A stretch of DNA of 64,000 bases from Heloderma charlesbogerti (taxonomy: Eukaryota > Chordata > Lepidosauria > Squamata > Helodermatidae): NCBI GenBank assembly GCA_026122225.1, contig JANEZZ010000297.1, positions 1,054,001 through 1,118,000 of the forward strand, given 5' to 3'. Below, piece by piece: positions 11,152-22,475 of this stretch (positions within the stretch are counted from its first letter, which is position 1; each line of letters opens with the position of its first letter). The notes under the pieces are model-generated. The model saw nothing but the letters and a program-made list of their open reading frames with translations. It did no database searches and had not been told where the DNA came from. A program made the position numbers and the translations under genes.

Positions 11152-12022
11152 GCATGCCAGCACACATAAAAAATTAACCGGGAAGGAAAAGGGAGCTAGC
11201 AAACTTGCAAGAATCTGTTGTGGGTGTTTTGGGTGGTAATATTAGCATGTATGAATCCAAGCTGGCAGTTCTTTCCAAGTGTGTTACTCTTTCCATGCTG
11301 CTATCAGCAACCTCTTATGAACAATTGTGATGTGTCAATCAGCATCCATCGAGGTGGCAATCAGAGCTCAGCACAAAACAACTGCTGTCCTAACCCAGTT
11401 CTTCACAAGAGAGAAAATGGGGCATAGGCAGAGGGAGCACTTCTCTCTGCGACTTCCCAAGAAAAGAGGGCAGGATTATTTCTGGAGAGACAAGGCAGCC
11501 ACAATGTAGGCAAGATTAAAAGCCAGAGAGGCAGAACAGTGTGCCAGATGTTCAAGCGGCACAGCAATGGTCCTGAGGTGGATAAGGGAAAGGGGTGGGA
11601 AGTTGAAATTGTTTCAGTGTGGAGTGCTACTGTTCAGGTTGCCAGCCATGCCCTTTTTCAGGTGCTCCATTCCATAACCCCAACCCCGTTTTCCATTTGT
11701 TTCCCTCCAACAATCCACTGTGCACACTCAGTCCTCACGGAGCCATTTATGGATATCTCTCCCCACCCCCCATCACAGTAGGGCTTTTCATTTCCCTAAA
11801 ATGTCTGAAAACCTTGGAATTCCCCCAAGCCTGATGATAACTCCCTCTTGTGTGCATGGGTGCCATTTTACCTACATAAGAACATCAGTCAGAGAACCGA
11901 GATGGCTAATAGTATTTTTAATCTGATTTCTGCAGCCCAGTTCAAAGTCACATGAGTTGCAGCGTAACTCCACAGATGGAACAGTCAGCTTTTATACAAT
12001 ATTACTTTTTATTCATTAGTTT
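11152..12022. other. No recognised feature
   Basis: This is mid-GC unique-looking sequence with short chance frames only. I see no splice-flanked open frame, RNA gene or repeat terminus. Confidence 0.4.
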
Positions 12023-12030
12023 ATTTAGAC

Positions 12031-12421
12031 TAGGGATGATCCAATAAGTGATTTTCACAATTGCTGAGATTCTCCAAATACCACGTTGAAGCTCGGCTTG
12101 GCTTGCCTCATTGCCCGTGTTCGATTGTGCTCTTTCTTCATTTCATTCAAATGGGAAAAGTGTACATTTTGAATAGGGAAAATGTGCACTCCCCCCCCAT
12201 AGAGCAAACCATGAAAAAGCATATTTTTGGCAAAAATGTACACTTTTTAAATTGCACATTTTTTTTTTAAAAAAAGTTTCTTTTTCAAATGTGAGTACAA
12301 ATTTAGGGATTTGCAAACTTTTTCGGAGAACATACTCTCTTGCTTGCATTTACATTCAGGGTAGCAAACGGGTCATGCTCACATGATTCCCAGTCATAAA
12401 TTAAATTCTTGTATGTCCCTA
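12031..12421. mobile_element. Short AT-rich TAGGGATG element B2
   Basis: It runs from TAGGGATGATCC to GTATGTCCCTA with duplication ATTTAGAC/ATTTAGGC (7 of 8). Internal GTGTACATTTT/AAAATGTACAC inverted motifs and poly-A/T tracts are present. Confidence 0.82.
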
Positions 12422-12597
12422 ATTTAGGCAGCACCATCGGTGTACATGATGCTTTACAGGGTAGTACAAGCAAGAAGGATGGATGGACTCTCCTCTTTCT
12501 GGTTTCATCGGCGCTCACTGAACTGCTGCCCACCCCTGCTCACTGCACTGCACGAGGTGCTGGAGAGCCCAATGAGGGTCCCACAAGCTCTGCAGGG

Positions 12598-12843
12598 CCA
12601 CCCATCCTCTTAGCGAGCCACCATTTTGCATGAAATTGGCACCTTGGGGGTTTCTGGATATGCAATATTTCATAAATGGTGACTGTAAAGGGGGTGGCTG
12701 TAATACAGTGTTACAGGCATAAATGGACAATTCATGCTTGTAAAGTTGTGTAAATGGCCCCTTTATGGCTGTCATTTATGTAACATTATATATCCAGAGA
12801 ACCTTGAGCCACCGTTTTTACACAAAAAAAAGAGGATGGGTGG
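12598..12843. mobile_element. Small TIR element with 14-bp perfect inverted ends
   Basis: CCACCCATCCTCTT (12598-12611) and AAGAGGATGGGTGG (12830-12843) are exact reverse complements. The inside is AT-rich, with mirrored CCATTT and AAATGG motifs around GGCATAAATGGACAATTC. This is a different family from the TAGGGATG elements. No clear target duplication was found. Confidence 0.6.
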
Positions 12844-13110
12844 TTACTGGGCACTCACAGACCAGTAAGTAGCAGTGGCTCATCGTGAATGGGCTCCAAC
12901 AGGCCAAGTGGAAAGAGTTAGTTGGATTGCACCCCCTTCCCAGACCCCTGCGACATCCCTAGCAAGCAAGAAAAGGCACCTCCCTGCCTCAATGTGCTTA
13001 GAATCCAAAATCAGATACAGGGGAAAGGCAAGGGAGAATGGCATGTGTGAAACATGAGCAAACACCATAATCTGTCAGCAGACCAGTAGGCTTCATCACA
13101 AGGTTTGGAG

Positions 13111-13554
13111 TAGGGATGTATGAGAAAATTGTTTCAGTTTGTTTTTGATCCAGATTTACCCACTTTGCGCCTTTCTAACTGAACACAGACTCAGACACAA
13201 TCTTTGCTTGAAGTCTGTACATTTCCAAGCTTTCAATGTGATCTGAGGACCAAAACACAAGGTGTTTGATAGCATGTGTACAATTGAAAAATGTGGATGA
13301 AAAGCCAAAGGGTACTTTTGGAAAAAAATATGCACAAATATACTTTAATCAATGGGAGAAGAATGCATACATTTCAAAGATAAACACAAATGGCACATAC
13401 ATTTTGAAAAATACAGCTGAAAATATGGATGGATTTTCATGTGAAAAAAAAAGACAAAGCTTGTAGCCCAATATGGACTCAAGTTGGAACAACTGTCAAG
13501 AAGGAATTTGGAGAACTCCAGCGAGCTCATCTTTGGCTGATTTGCACATTCATA
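13111..13554. mobile_element. Short AT-rich TAGGGATG element B3
   Basis: The left end is TAGGGATGTATG and the right end is the eroded GCACATTCATA. A perfect 8-bp duplication GTTTGGAG (13103-13110 and 13555-13562) supports these ends. Confidence 0.85.
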
Positions 13555-13587
13555 GTTTGGAGTAGATTAACCCAAATGAGAGTCAAC

Positions 13588-13709
13588 TAGGGATGTACGG
13601 ACTCTGGAAAAAACTGCTCTGTCTGTGTTTCACAGATTGTCAGGAACCTTTCCTTCTGTCATCCGCCCACAAATGGATGTGAATATTGTTTTTTGTCATG
13701 CAAAAAAAT
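13588..13709. mobile_element. B-type element fragment B4
   Basis: It begins TAGGGATGTACGGACTC and shares the CACAGATTGTCAGG ... CATCCGCCCAC motif with B5 and B6. It is cut off by A9, which starts at 13710, and its right end is not seen. Confidence 0.65.
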
Positions 13710-14214
13710 TAGGGATGGCAGAGAATTCCACCACGGATCTCGGTGAGGCCGAATGCCAGTGCATTCGGCCCCCCGAACTCCGTGTCGGAACAGCCTGCCC
13801 CCCCACGGATTCCCCCTGGCACGAGACTTACCTGGGGTGGATCTTCCGAACGGTGGCGGCTCCGGTGGCGGCTCTGGCAGTGGCTTCAGCGGTGGCTTCA
13901 GCGGTGGCGGCCAGTCTTCCAACCGGCTGCCGCCACTGCCATTTCCAATGTTAAAAAAAAAGACATGATAGGCTACATAAAGATTTACGTAGCCTATCAT
14001 GGCTAGGTTAAAAAAAAACGTGATAGGATATGTAAATCTTTACACAGCCTATCACGTCTGACTTAAAAACAAACAAACACGTGCATATGCAAATGGCGGC
14101 GGCTACGGCCGCCGCCATTTGCGTTCCTTATTTTGGCCCATCTTAGTCTACGTAAATATTTACATAGACTAAGACAATGAATATAAGGGGGAACGCAAAT
14201 AGCATTTTATTTAT
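13710..14214 (+). mobile_element. hAT-like palindromic element A9, right half missing
   Basis: A V-type left end (TAGGGATGGCAGAG) leads through a minus-strand donor at 13831/13832, two TGATAGG...CCTATCA palindromes, a CAAATGGCGGCGGCTACGG palindrome and a TAGTCTACG palindrome. It stops at the fold-back centre (GAACGCAAATAGC) and changes abruptly to TTTATTTATTTATT. The missing half is exactly the second arm of the fold-back. Confidence 0.8.
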
Positions 14215-14585
14215 TTATTTTTCCATATAATCAGGACAGACCATTACTGGGTGTCAGAATACATTATTTGTATGCAGAATAACTCTGATCCAGTCACCAA
14301 CACCTCCAGTTAAAATGTAGCCAGGGGAGCTTGGGTAGCAAGGTTGAGAGCCTGGAGAGAATCACCATCAGCCATATTAATCAATAGTGGTACAGAAAAC
14401 TAGAAAGCTACAGAGGTAGCCAATACTAGTATGAAACATTTCAGTTCAAATTATTTGGATGGGGAATGGGATGAAAGTGGGTTGAAACTGCCCCCCCAAG
14501 CAATGCTCTTTGCTTGCAGTTTTGCAATGGCAATGCTCCTGTTAGCCAGCAGAAGCCATTACCCCCTGGAATTATGTTCTATCAT

Positions 14586-14712
14586 AGGTAGGCAGCCTGA
14601 TCCCTGCCAGATGCCTTGGAGTACAACTCCCATAAGCCTCAGCCAACATGGCCAAGATGGCCAATGGTCAGGCATTGTGGGATTTGAAGTGCAAAACATC
14701 TGGAGGGCACCA
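14586..14712. mobile_element. Palindromic MITE (ACAACTCCCAT / CATCTGGAGG type)
   Basis: TTGGAGTACAACTCCCATAA and GTGGGATTTGAAGTGCAAAACATCTGGAGG are the two arms of a palindromic MITE common in squamates. The copy at 51225 is related. Arms are diverged and boundaries approximate. Confidence 0.65.
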
Positions 14713-14808
14713 GCTTTCCCACTCATATGCTACATAATCATACATTGTTGATTGAAAGGGGGCATTTGGGGGGAAATGCCACCACTACTTGTTTTACCTG
14801 CCTCCAAT

Positions 14809-15674
14809 TAGGGATGTCAGAGAATTCCGCCACGGATCTTGGTGAGGCCGAATGCCAGTGAATTCAGCCCCCCGAAATCCATGGTGGAACGGCCTGCCAC
14901 CCCCCGCCCCCTGCGGATCCCCCCCGGGACGAGACTTACATAGGGCGGATGTTCTGGACAGTGGCACCTCCAGCGGCAGCTTCAGCGGTGGCGGTGGCAG
15001 CTGATCTTCCAACCGGCTGCCACCGCCGCCATTTGCAGTCTGGTCGCTTCTAAGTTTTTTTTGTTTTTTTTTTTACATAGATGCGATAGGCTACGTAAAG
15101 ACTTATGTAGCCTATCATGACTGTGTTTTTTTTTTTAAAAAAAGCGTATGCAAATGGCGGCTACGGCCGCCGCCATTTGCGTTCCTTAGTTTTGGCCGTC
15201 GTAGTCTACATAAATATTTACGTAGACTGCGACGGTGAAAATAAAGGGGAACGCAAATAGTACCCACTACGCTATTTGCATTCCCCCTTATTTTCCTGTC
15301 TTAGTCTACATAAATATTTACGTAGACTAAGATGACCAAAAATAAGGAATGCAAATGGCGGCGGCTGTAGCCGTCGCCATTTGCGTATGCGTTTTTTTTT
15401 TTTTTTAAAGCCCAGACGTGATAGGCTACGTAAGTCTTTACATAGCCTATCACGGCTGAATACAGCGACGCAAATGGCGGCGGCTACGGCAGCCACCATT
15501 TGCATCCCTGCTAGCTAGCGGCCAGATGCCCAGCCGCTGGCAGAGCCGGCCGGCGGCTAAGCGGAATCCCCGCAGAGCAGAGCCAGCCGTCGAGGATTCC
15601 TGGGGGGAGGGATGGAGCACCTCCACCCCAGCGGATGCCACGACCGGAACAGGTAAGTGATTTGTACATCCCTA
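14809..15674 (+). mobile_element. hAT-like palindromic element A10 (V/U)
   Basis: It runs from TAGGGATGTCAGAG to GTACATCCCTA with a perfect 8-bp duplication CCTCCAAT (14801-14808 and 15675-15682). The fold-back centre reads GGGAACGCAAATAGTACCCACTACGCTATTTGC. The U-arm donor is intact at 15652/15653 (CAGGTAAGT). The V-arm donor is altered to ATGTAAGT. Confidence 0.92.
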
Positions 15675-15682
15675 CCTCCAAT

Positions 15683-16312
15683 ATCCCCCCCCCGCATTTT
15701 ACCAGCTATGAAGGGGGCAACAACATGGGGGGGCATTTTGGCTCTGCTTTAATCAATACTGGGTAAGGCCAAAAGGTAGAACATAGCCCACTGGTTGTCA
15801 ACCACATGTTTTCTGTGCATTCTCAATTTGCCACCTCTAGTTAGAACTCTGTGCTAAACATAGATTTTTTTTTTAAAAAAAGACTTCTATTTTATAAGCA
15901 GTCCTAACATAATCAGAAGGATTGATCTCTAGAGCCTATTGCTTCACAGCTCAGTGACTTTATCATATGCCCACTATACAAAGTTGATGCTGCTGAGAAC
16001 TGTCTTGTCAGTGTTCTGTTTATGACACCTGCGTGCAGTCATTAATCTTTTCTTAGAGAGTACATTAATGATATTGTCCTAATAGGGGGGATCCATCATG
16101 TCTGATTAGAAGAATCTGCCTGAAAATAAATGGAACCAATTAGCAGTAAAAAGAGCACTATCAAGTAATGTCAAACAAGGACACTCTATTATACATTTGA
16201 ACTGTGTCCTTAAGGCAACTAATGGCAAACATGTAATTCTCCCCAAGTTAGGTAAGGCAAATGTTTCCACGAAGTTTTATGGAGAAAAAATTCCAAGAAG
16301 AGCACAGATCCA
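15683..16312. other. No recognised feature
   Basis: AT-rich sequence with no gene-like frame. I see nothing beyond short poly-T/A runs near 15868. Confidence 0.4.
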
Positions 16313-16320
16313 CATATCAC

Positions 16321-16933
16321 TAGGGATGGCAGAGAATTCCACCATGGACTCCAATGAGATTCTTTAGAATCCATCCCCCCAGAGTCCATGGCGGAATGGA
16401 ACACTTACCTCCACCTCTCCATGGAATCCTCTTTGTCCGGATCCTCCGGATCCAGATTTCCAGCTATACGGCAGCCATGCAGTATCGCTGGCTGAAGGGA
16501 CCAACTGTGGATGCAAATGGCATCCAGGATGCCATTTGCGGCCCTGTTTTTTCACGTGATAGGCTACTCAAATATTTGCATAACCTATTGCATGAATGAA
16601 AAGCACAGACGCAAATGGCATCCAGGACGCCATTTACAGCAGTAAAGGTCTTTGTTTAAGCTAAATGCAGCCATTTATGGCTGCATTTACCTTAAACAAA
16701 GCCTTTATGGCTGCAAATGGCATCCTGGATGCCACTTGCATCTGCAGTCAAGTCACCTTTAGCCAGCGATATGGCATGGCAGCCATATCACAGGCGCTTC
16801 AGGGCTGGCTGGAGGCTCTGCAGAATCGCAGAGCGGAGCCGGCCGAAGAGGATTCTGGTGGGAGGAACAGATCACCTCCCCCCTGTGGGCAGATTCCCCA
16901 CGGACCAGAAGGTAGGAAATCCACCCATCTGTA
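16321..16933 (+). mobile_element. hAT-like element A11 (V/W variant)
   Basis: The left end is TAGGGATGGCAGAG and the right end CATCTGTA. Flanks CATATCAC and TGTATCAT agree at 5 of 8 with only transitions, as expected of an old duplication. Internal palindromes are GCAAATGGCATCCAGGATGC-type and AAATGCAGCCATTTATGGC-type, plus a decayed TGATAGGCTAC one. A minus-strand donor lies at 16408/16409. It is closely related to A14. Confidence 0.8.
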
Positions 16934-17365
16934 TGTATCATGGAGCAGTTTGATGGTGCAAGAGTATTGGAAGTTGGTTGTATATAACAATGGGACATAT
17001 ATATAATAACGGGAATTAATACAGAATTTGATTGCTGCCCATATTATTGAATTGTCTGCCAGAAGCTCTAAAGAAAAGTGCAAAAGGGTTCAATTATAAT
17101 TCTGTTAACAGATGTTAGAATTGTGCTGGCTAGATGTTGGAAAAACTCTAGAACCCCTGCAGTTGGAGAATGGCTATCGAATGGATAAATTAATTGCAAA
17201 TGGCTTGAATGGATAAATTAACAGATGGGGTGTGTAATAGAAATGTTTGTATCTCACAGTCTGATTTCTTCTTAAAATGGCAGTGTTTTGTTGCTTTTTG
17301 GAACAATTACTTTCAACTGTATAGATTAGATAACTTTGTATTTAGTATTTGAAATCAGATTCATA

Positions 17366-17421
17366 TATATATATATATATATATATATTACACACACATA
17401 CACACACACACACACACATAT
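17366..17421. repeat. (TA)n(CA)n microsatellite
   Basis: A TA tract is followed by ACACACACATA and further CA units. Confidence 0.95.
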
Positions 17422-17645
17422 ATGAAGAGCACTAGCTGATATGACTATCTTTCATGGAAATCCAATTTCTTTTTGTAAGGTTTTTTTTAAAATTAAAAAA
17501 AATTAAGTCTGCTTATAATGGTAGACGTGTTTGGTTATAACCGTTTATAATTCATAAATACAGCTACCCCCAATGTGACATGTTCACATGTTATTGTTGT
17601 AGATTTGGGGGAGTTTAGATTTGCATTAAAAAAAGAAAAAAAAAC

Positions 17646-18351
17646 TAGGGATGTACGAAAGTCACTTACCTGTTCACAGATTATGCTGATGCTAGCGGGG
17701 AGGCGCTCCATCCCTCCCCCTGAAATTCTGGCCGGGGGGGAGGCACTCCGTCCCCCCCCCGAATCCTGGCCGGCCGGCTCCACTCCACAGGGATTCTGTG
17801 GACCCACCGGCCAGCTCCGCCAGCGGCCGGACATCCAGCCACTGGCTAGCAGGGACGCAAATGGCGGTGGCCGTAGCCGCCGCCGTTTGCGTCCCTGCAG
17901 TGAGCTGTGATAGGCTACATAAATGTTTACGTAGCCTATCATGGCTGATTTTAAAAAAAAAAAACAACGCCCATGGGCACCGCCATTTGCGTTCCTTATT
18001 TTGACACGTCTTAGTCTACGTAAACATTTACGTAGACTACGGCGAAAATAAGGGGAACGCAAATAGCATAGATGCTACGCTATTTGCGTTCCCCTTATTT
18101 TCGCAGTAGTCTACGTAAATGTTTACGTGGACTAAGATGTGCCAAAATAAGGAATGCAAATGGGCGCCGCCATTTGCATATGCGCGTGTTTTGTTTTGTT
18201 TTTAATCAGCCGTGATAGGCTACATAAACATTTACGTAGCCTATCACAGTGTTTTTTTTTTAAATTAGCTGTGATAGGCTACGTAAATCTTTACGTAGCC
18301 TATCACGTTTGTTTTTTTTTTTAACTTGGAAATGGCGGCGGCGGCAGCTGG
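17646..18351 (-). mobile_element. hAT-like palindromic element A12, V end missing
   Basis: It starts TAGGGATGTACGAAAGTCAC with a minus-strand donor at 17669/17670. The full fold-back core follows, with its centre CGCAAATAGCATAGATGC near 18068, TAGTCTACG palindromes on both sides, and four TGATAGG palindromes. It breaks off in the V arm just after ATGGCGGCGGCGGCAGCTGG. No right terminus is present. Confidence 0.85.
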
Positions 18352-19341
18352 TTGCTAATGGGCAAAGTGTCAGTTGCCTGTTTTTCACAGGCTTTTTGAT
18401 TTGCCAGGATCACTTCTCTCTGGGTCATTCCATTTTAATTAGCACTTTCGTAAGCATGGCCCCTCCTCCCCCAGTTCCTTTGATTTGCTTCTCCTTGGGC
18501 AGAAGACTGATCAAAACAATTACAACAAAAATCAAACAAGCTCCCTTTTCAGTTTATCTTTCCTTATATGCGAAATCACCTATTTCTAAAATCAAGGAGG
18601 GTCAATGTTTGGTACAAGACATGTTGCAAACTGCATAAAGAAATATTTACCACGCAAGACTTGGAACTGGTGGGCGTTTAGTGACTCAGAAATAAAACCA
18701 GAAATGTGTCTGAAGTATGAAGTCTCCTTAGCACGTGGATAAAGAGTTGATCAGCGGGCAAAACTGTTCTTAAGGATGTGTGGTATGTCCCATTTGATGC
18801 CATGTCCTGCTTGTTTCTCTTTGTCATAAATAAATTTCATAATTGCTCGCTGTCAGCCAGAATGGGGCCCCATCTGCACGATACTTGAAGCTGAATTGAA
18901 GGTCAAAAGATGAGTTTGCTGACAAGTGAAGTTTGGAGCAGAGTCAATTGCTAGAGACTCTTTTCAACTTCACTGGATTAGGTTCTTAGGACATGCAATT
19001 GGAATTTAAGCTGTTTAGGGAAGAAGGGAGTACAGGGGAAGGATAACACTAAGGGGAAGTTAGTGAGACATGAGAGGAGAGTCATGTACATTTCCAATAC
19101 AGCAATGAATCCTGTTACAGGAATTGCTGACGGCAACAATGAGGTCATGGATAAGGTCTTGGAAATCAAAGAGTGATTGAGCAGTTCTGCTTAGCCTAAA
19201 GGTTTAAACAATGGGGAATGCTTGGAGAGGGGAAAGAAAAAAAAAAACCTCTTTGAGATGAGATTGCGTGCAGCTGAAATCCTGTTCTATGAAACCCATG
19301 TATTGGCAAATGCTACAAAAATATGCCTTGGCCAATATATC
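18352..19341. other. No recognised feature
   Basis: Mid-AT sequence with no repeat terminus or gene that I can support. Confidence 0.4.
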
Positions 19342-19349
19342 TATCTATC

Positions 19350-19396
<47 letters not shown>
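19342..19396. repeat. (TATC)n tetranucleotide repeat
   Basis: About thirteen tandem TATC units, with one interruption near the start. Confidence 0.95.
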
Positions 19397-19397
<1 letters not shown>

Positions 19398-19857
19398 CAG
19401 ATATTTTGAGAAGCACTGCCAATATCTTAAGGTAATGTAACCACTCATTAAAAGTGTAGAGATGACGGGCAAGAAAACAAACCCACCAAAGTTAGAAAGA
19501 GAGGGAAAGAAAAAAGAAAGAAAATAAACTCACTTCTATTCCAGTTTTGGGGACATATATAATAATGATTCCTGAATGGAGTTAATAGACTTTCAAAAAA
19601 AATAATATGTTATCAGAATAAGTGAGTTGTTCTAGTTCTTCTGTGAAAATGAACAAGGCACTAAATTAATCAACAACTGCTGTTTTCTGGAGGGATGGAG
19701 CCTTTGTAGCTATGGGCAAAAGTTAACACTGTTTAGTTTTTAGGGAAGGGGGGGGGCAAATGAAATATTTTTGTAGAATAGAGGCTAAATGTAAGCTGAT
19801 CTCTAGGTGTTCCTACAGATCCTCCATAGCTGCCAGGAAAAAAGGGGGAATTGGAAA

Positions 19858-20111
19858 TAAAGATGTATAGATTTCTAAAAATCCGTTCTGTCTGTGTTTT
19901 GCAGATTGTCAGGTGCCTTTCATTTCATCATCTGCTCATTGCGGAATCGGGTATTTTTTTTCTAATTTCCCGAATTTGTGCAAATTTGCATTTGTGAAAA
20001 TTTGCACTTGTGAAAATCCACAAATCCCCCCCATGTGCAACCCCCCCCCTGCCTTTTCATGCTTTAGCTTATGGTGGAAATGCCTTTTTTTGGCATGCAT
20101 ATATATATATA

Positions 20112-20150
<39 letters not shown>

Positions 20151-20325
20151 ACTAAATTCACATGAAATTCCAGAAAGGCTTTTTTTTCTCTTTTTTTTTA
20201 AGTAGTCTGCAAGTCCACAGAATCCATGCAACTTGGGAAAAGCCAGTCTGGTGCAGAATCCATGGGTCAAATTCATAGAAATCCAAACTCATTTGATTCT
20301 GTTGCAGATTTCTCTGACATTCCAG
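19858..20325. mobile_element. Short AT-rich TAGGGATG-class element B5
   Basis: Eroded ends TAAAGATGTATAG and CTGACATTCCAG are flanked by ATTGGAAA/ATTGGAAG (7 of 8). It shares CTGTGTTTTGCAGATTGTCA and the TTGCAGATTTCTCTGACAT right arm with B6. A (TA)n(CA)n microsatellite has grown inside at about 20099-20152. Confidence 0.78.
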
Positions 20326-20680
20326 ATTGGAAGTTGACTCCAATTAAGAGTAACAACACATGCTGCATGCTGGATTTTAATGACTAAATGATAGACTGGG
20401 AAAACCATAGTGTCAAACACCATCTTTTCTTGCCTGGCTGTACCTCCATCTATTGTTTCCCTACTGTCTTTTTCTTTTCCTTTTTTTACTGTAGGCTCCT
20501 CAGGAGCAGACATCACCTATGTAATGCATTAAGGTTCCGTGTACAGCCATCATGCAATAAAATTGATAATGATTACAATGCTGAGAAAACCTGGTTGTTC
20601 ATGGACAGATTAGGTGTGTGTATGTGTTTCAGTTTTAGCTGGTGTAACTTTCTATTAAAGCAAGGGTGGGACATTTTGGG

Positions 20681-20701
20681 TGGTGGTGGTGGTGGTGGTG
20701 G
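20681..20701. repeat. (GGT)n trinucleotide repeat
   Basis: Seven tandem GGT units inside otherwise ordinary DNA. Confidence 0.85.
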
Positions 20702-20766
20702 ACTGGGGCCCATTCTGACCCTCTAGATCCACCATGGGCTTCACTCCTACTGGTACCACCTCACAG

Positions 20767-20957
20767 AATTCAGCAGCAGCAAAAAATCAGTGATTTGCCT
20801 GTTACTATGGAGGGATAAAATAGACAAATGTAGCTTGTTTACAAATGTAGCTTGTTTTCAAGCTACATTTGTAATTTTACCCTTCCATAGTGGTTTACTG
20901 CCAAATTCAGTGGCAAAGCTTTGATTTTTTGGCTGCTGCAAATTTCAGCAGAGTGGC
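20767..20957. mobile_element. Palindromic MITE
   Basis: A long imperfect hairpin pairs CAGCAGCAAAAAATCA with TGATTTTTTGGCTGCTG and CAAATGTAGCTTG with CAAGCTACATTTG around position 20855. The family is not named. Confidence 0.65.
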
Positions 20958-21080
20958 GGCAGGGGGGCAAGCAGGGGGCTCATGCAGCCCACAGACTGTG
21001 TGTTGCTAACCCCTGTAGTAAAGGATGGGTTAACAAGTTCCACTAGACTTGCTCCAGAAAGGTGGTTCATAAATATCTAA

Positions 21081-21184
21081 CGGCACAATCCTATGCATGT
21101 TTAGACAGAAAAATCCCATGCTGGCTGGGGAATCTGGGAATTGCAGGATTTTTTTCTGCCTAAACATGCATAGGATTGTGCCCT
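21081..21184. mobile_element. Palindromic MITE (GGCACAATCCTATGCATG type)
   Basis: The arms GGCACAATCCTATGCATG and CATGCATAGGATTGTGCC are exact reverse complements and continue inward through TTTAGACAGAAAAA / TTTTTCTGCCTAAA. Related single or double arms occur at 32769, 48003 and 57425. Confidence 0.85.
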
Positions 21185-21879
21185 AAATAAATTAAAGTAA
21201 AACAATAACAAAAATCTCTGGTATTTTCTTCCTGCAAAATTAGTTTCTTCCCACACACTCACTCTCCCAGTGCATCTTAGATCTATATAAGTTTCTTGTC
21301 TCTTGACAGGAGGGTACAATTATTATTTTTTAAACATGTGATGATAAATGGTTTCTCGGTTCAACTTGATAGCTTAGTAAGGAGGCTTAATGATAGGCTT
21401 TTACAAACATCAAGAGCTTGCTCTTTCGATTGAAGTCAAATGGCCAACTCTTCATTTCTCCAAAGGCTACAAATATCCTTTAAAAAACACAAACCCCAAA
21501 CCAGAGGACATGGCATGAAGTGAACTGCAGAGATAACAAATAGCTGTCGATCATTATCATGAAAATTAGAGATGGGCGGGGAAGAACAGTTGGAACTATC
21601 AGTTTCTTTTGTCTATAATATTCAAGATGCTTTTGTTTCTGTACCTCCAGGATAAAGAGACAAGACACCAAGTTTTGGGGGTCTAAAGAACAACAATCTT
21701 TTCTAAAATATAAGTGATGTACAATGGGTGAATAGTTTAATACAAATGCCCTCACCCCGCGCCAGCTTGTCTGGCTAAAAGGGGGGGGGGCATTGCGGGC
21801 AGGTGGGGTGACAAGACGTAGGGGCCTCTGATTGGTGCACCCCAGTGGCACCACCATGCAGGGAGGGGCAGGCTGAGCT

Positions 21880-22475
21880 GCCTTAAACTCCCCTCCCCCT
21901 CCCAATCTCAGCTCTCTGGCTTGACGCAGCTAGAGAGGAAACCATGGAAAACACCTGCCTCCTGAAGACCGCCTTCGTCGTTTGCCAGACACCTGGACTC
22001 AGCGTGCAATCGATGCGCCAAAACCTACCTCTCCTGCTCCTCGCTTCTTCTTCAGGCAGTCGCTGCACGCCTCCGCCGCCGCGGCCCCGGAGTTGACGGC
22101 GCTCGCGGCGGAGGCTTGTGTGCACGGGCGCTGCCCCCTCGGCCAGCGCCTGCCGCTAGATGGAGCACCTGCAGCTGTGCCAGCACGCGCTCAGGCACGG
22201 CGCCTCCTGATCTTCTGATGGGGTGTCAGCACTCGCGGCGGCCGAGTGCCCGCCCCCCTTTTTTCCTCCTCCTCAGGTGGTGGCCGCGCGCCTACCCAGC
22301 CGCGGCACCGGGGATACTGGGGGTCGCGGCGGGGGCGTGTGTGCGTGGATGCTGCCCCCTCGGCTGGTGCTTGCCGCCCGGCAGGGGCGCCGATGGTTGT
22401 CTTGGCTGGTTCTGGGTCCACCAGGTACCGGGTTAGGCAAACCCAATTGTCAGAAAATTAGGTCAACGTCTTCCG
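21880..22475. other. CpG-rich island with an internal imperfect duplication
   Basis: This is the only long CpG-rich stretch not made by the TAGGGATG elements. A segment at 22101-22157 is partly repeated at 22321-22380. Both copies contain CTGCCCCCTCGGC and lie in a (G/T)TGTGTGC...G context. Short frames in several phases exist but none is long or splice-flanked. It adjoins the DIRS-like remnant and could be its leader or 5' end, or an unrelated GC-rich insertion. I cannot assign a function. Confidence 0.4.

Noticed and set aside
10745..11165. Alanine/glycine-rich frames of 90-150 codons on both strands
   Set aside because: They arise from CCGCC-rich transposon arm sequence, run in several phases and both strands at once, and cross element boundaries.
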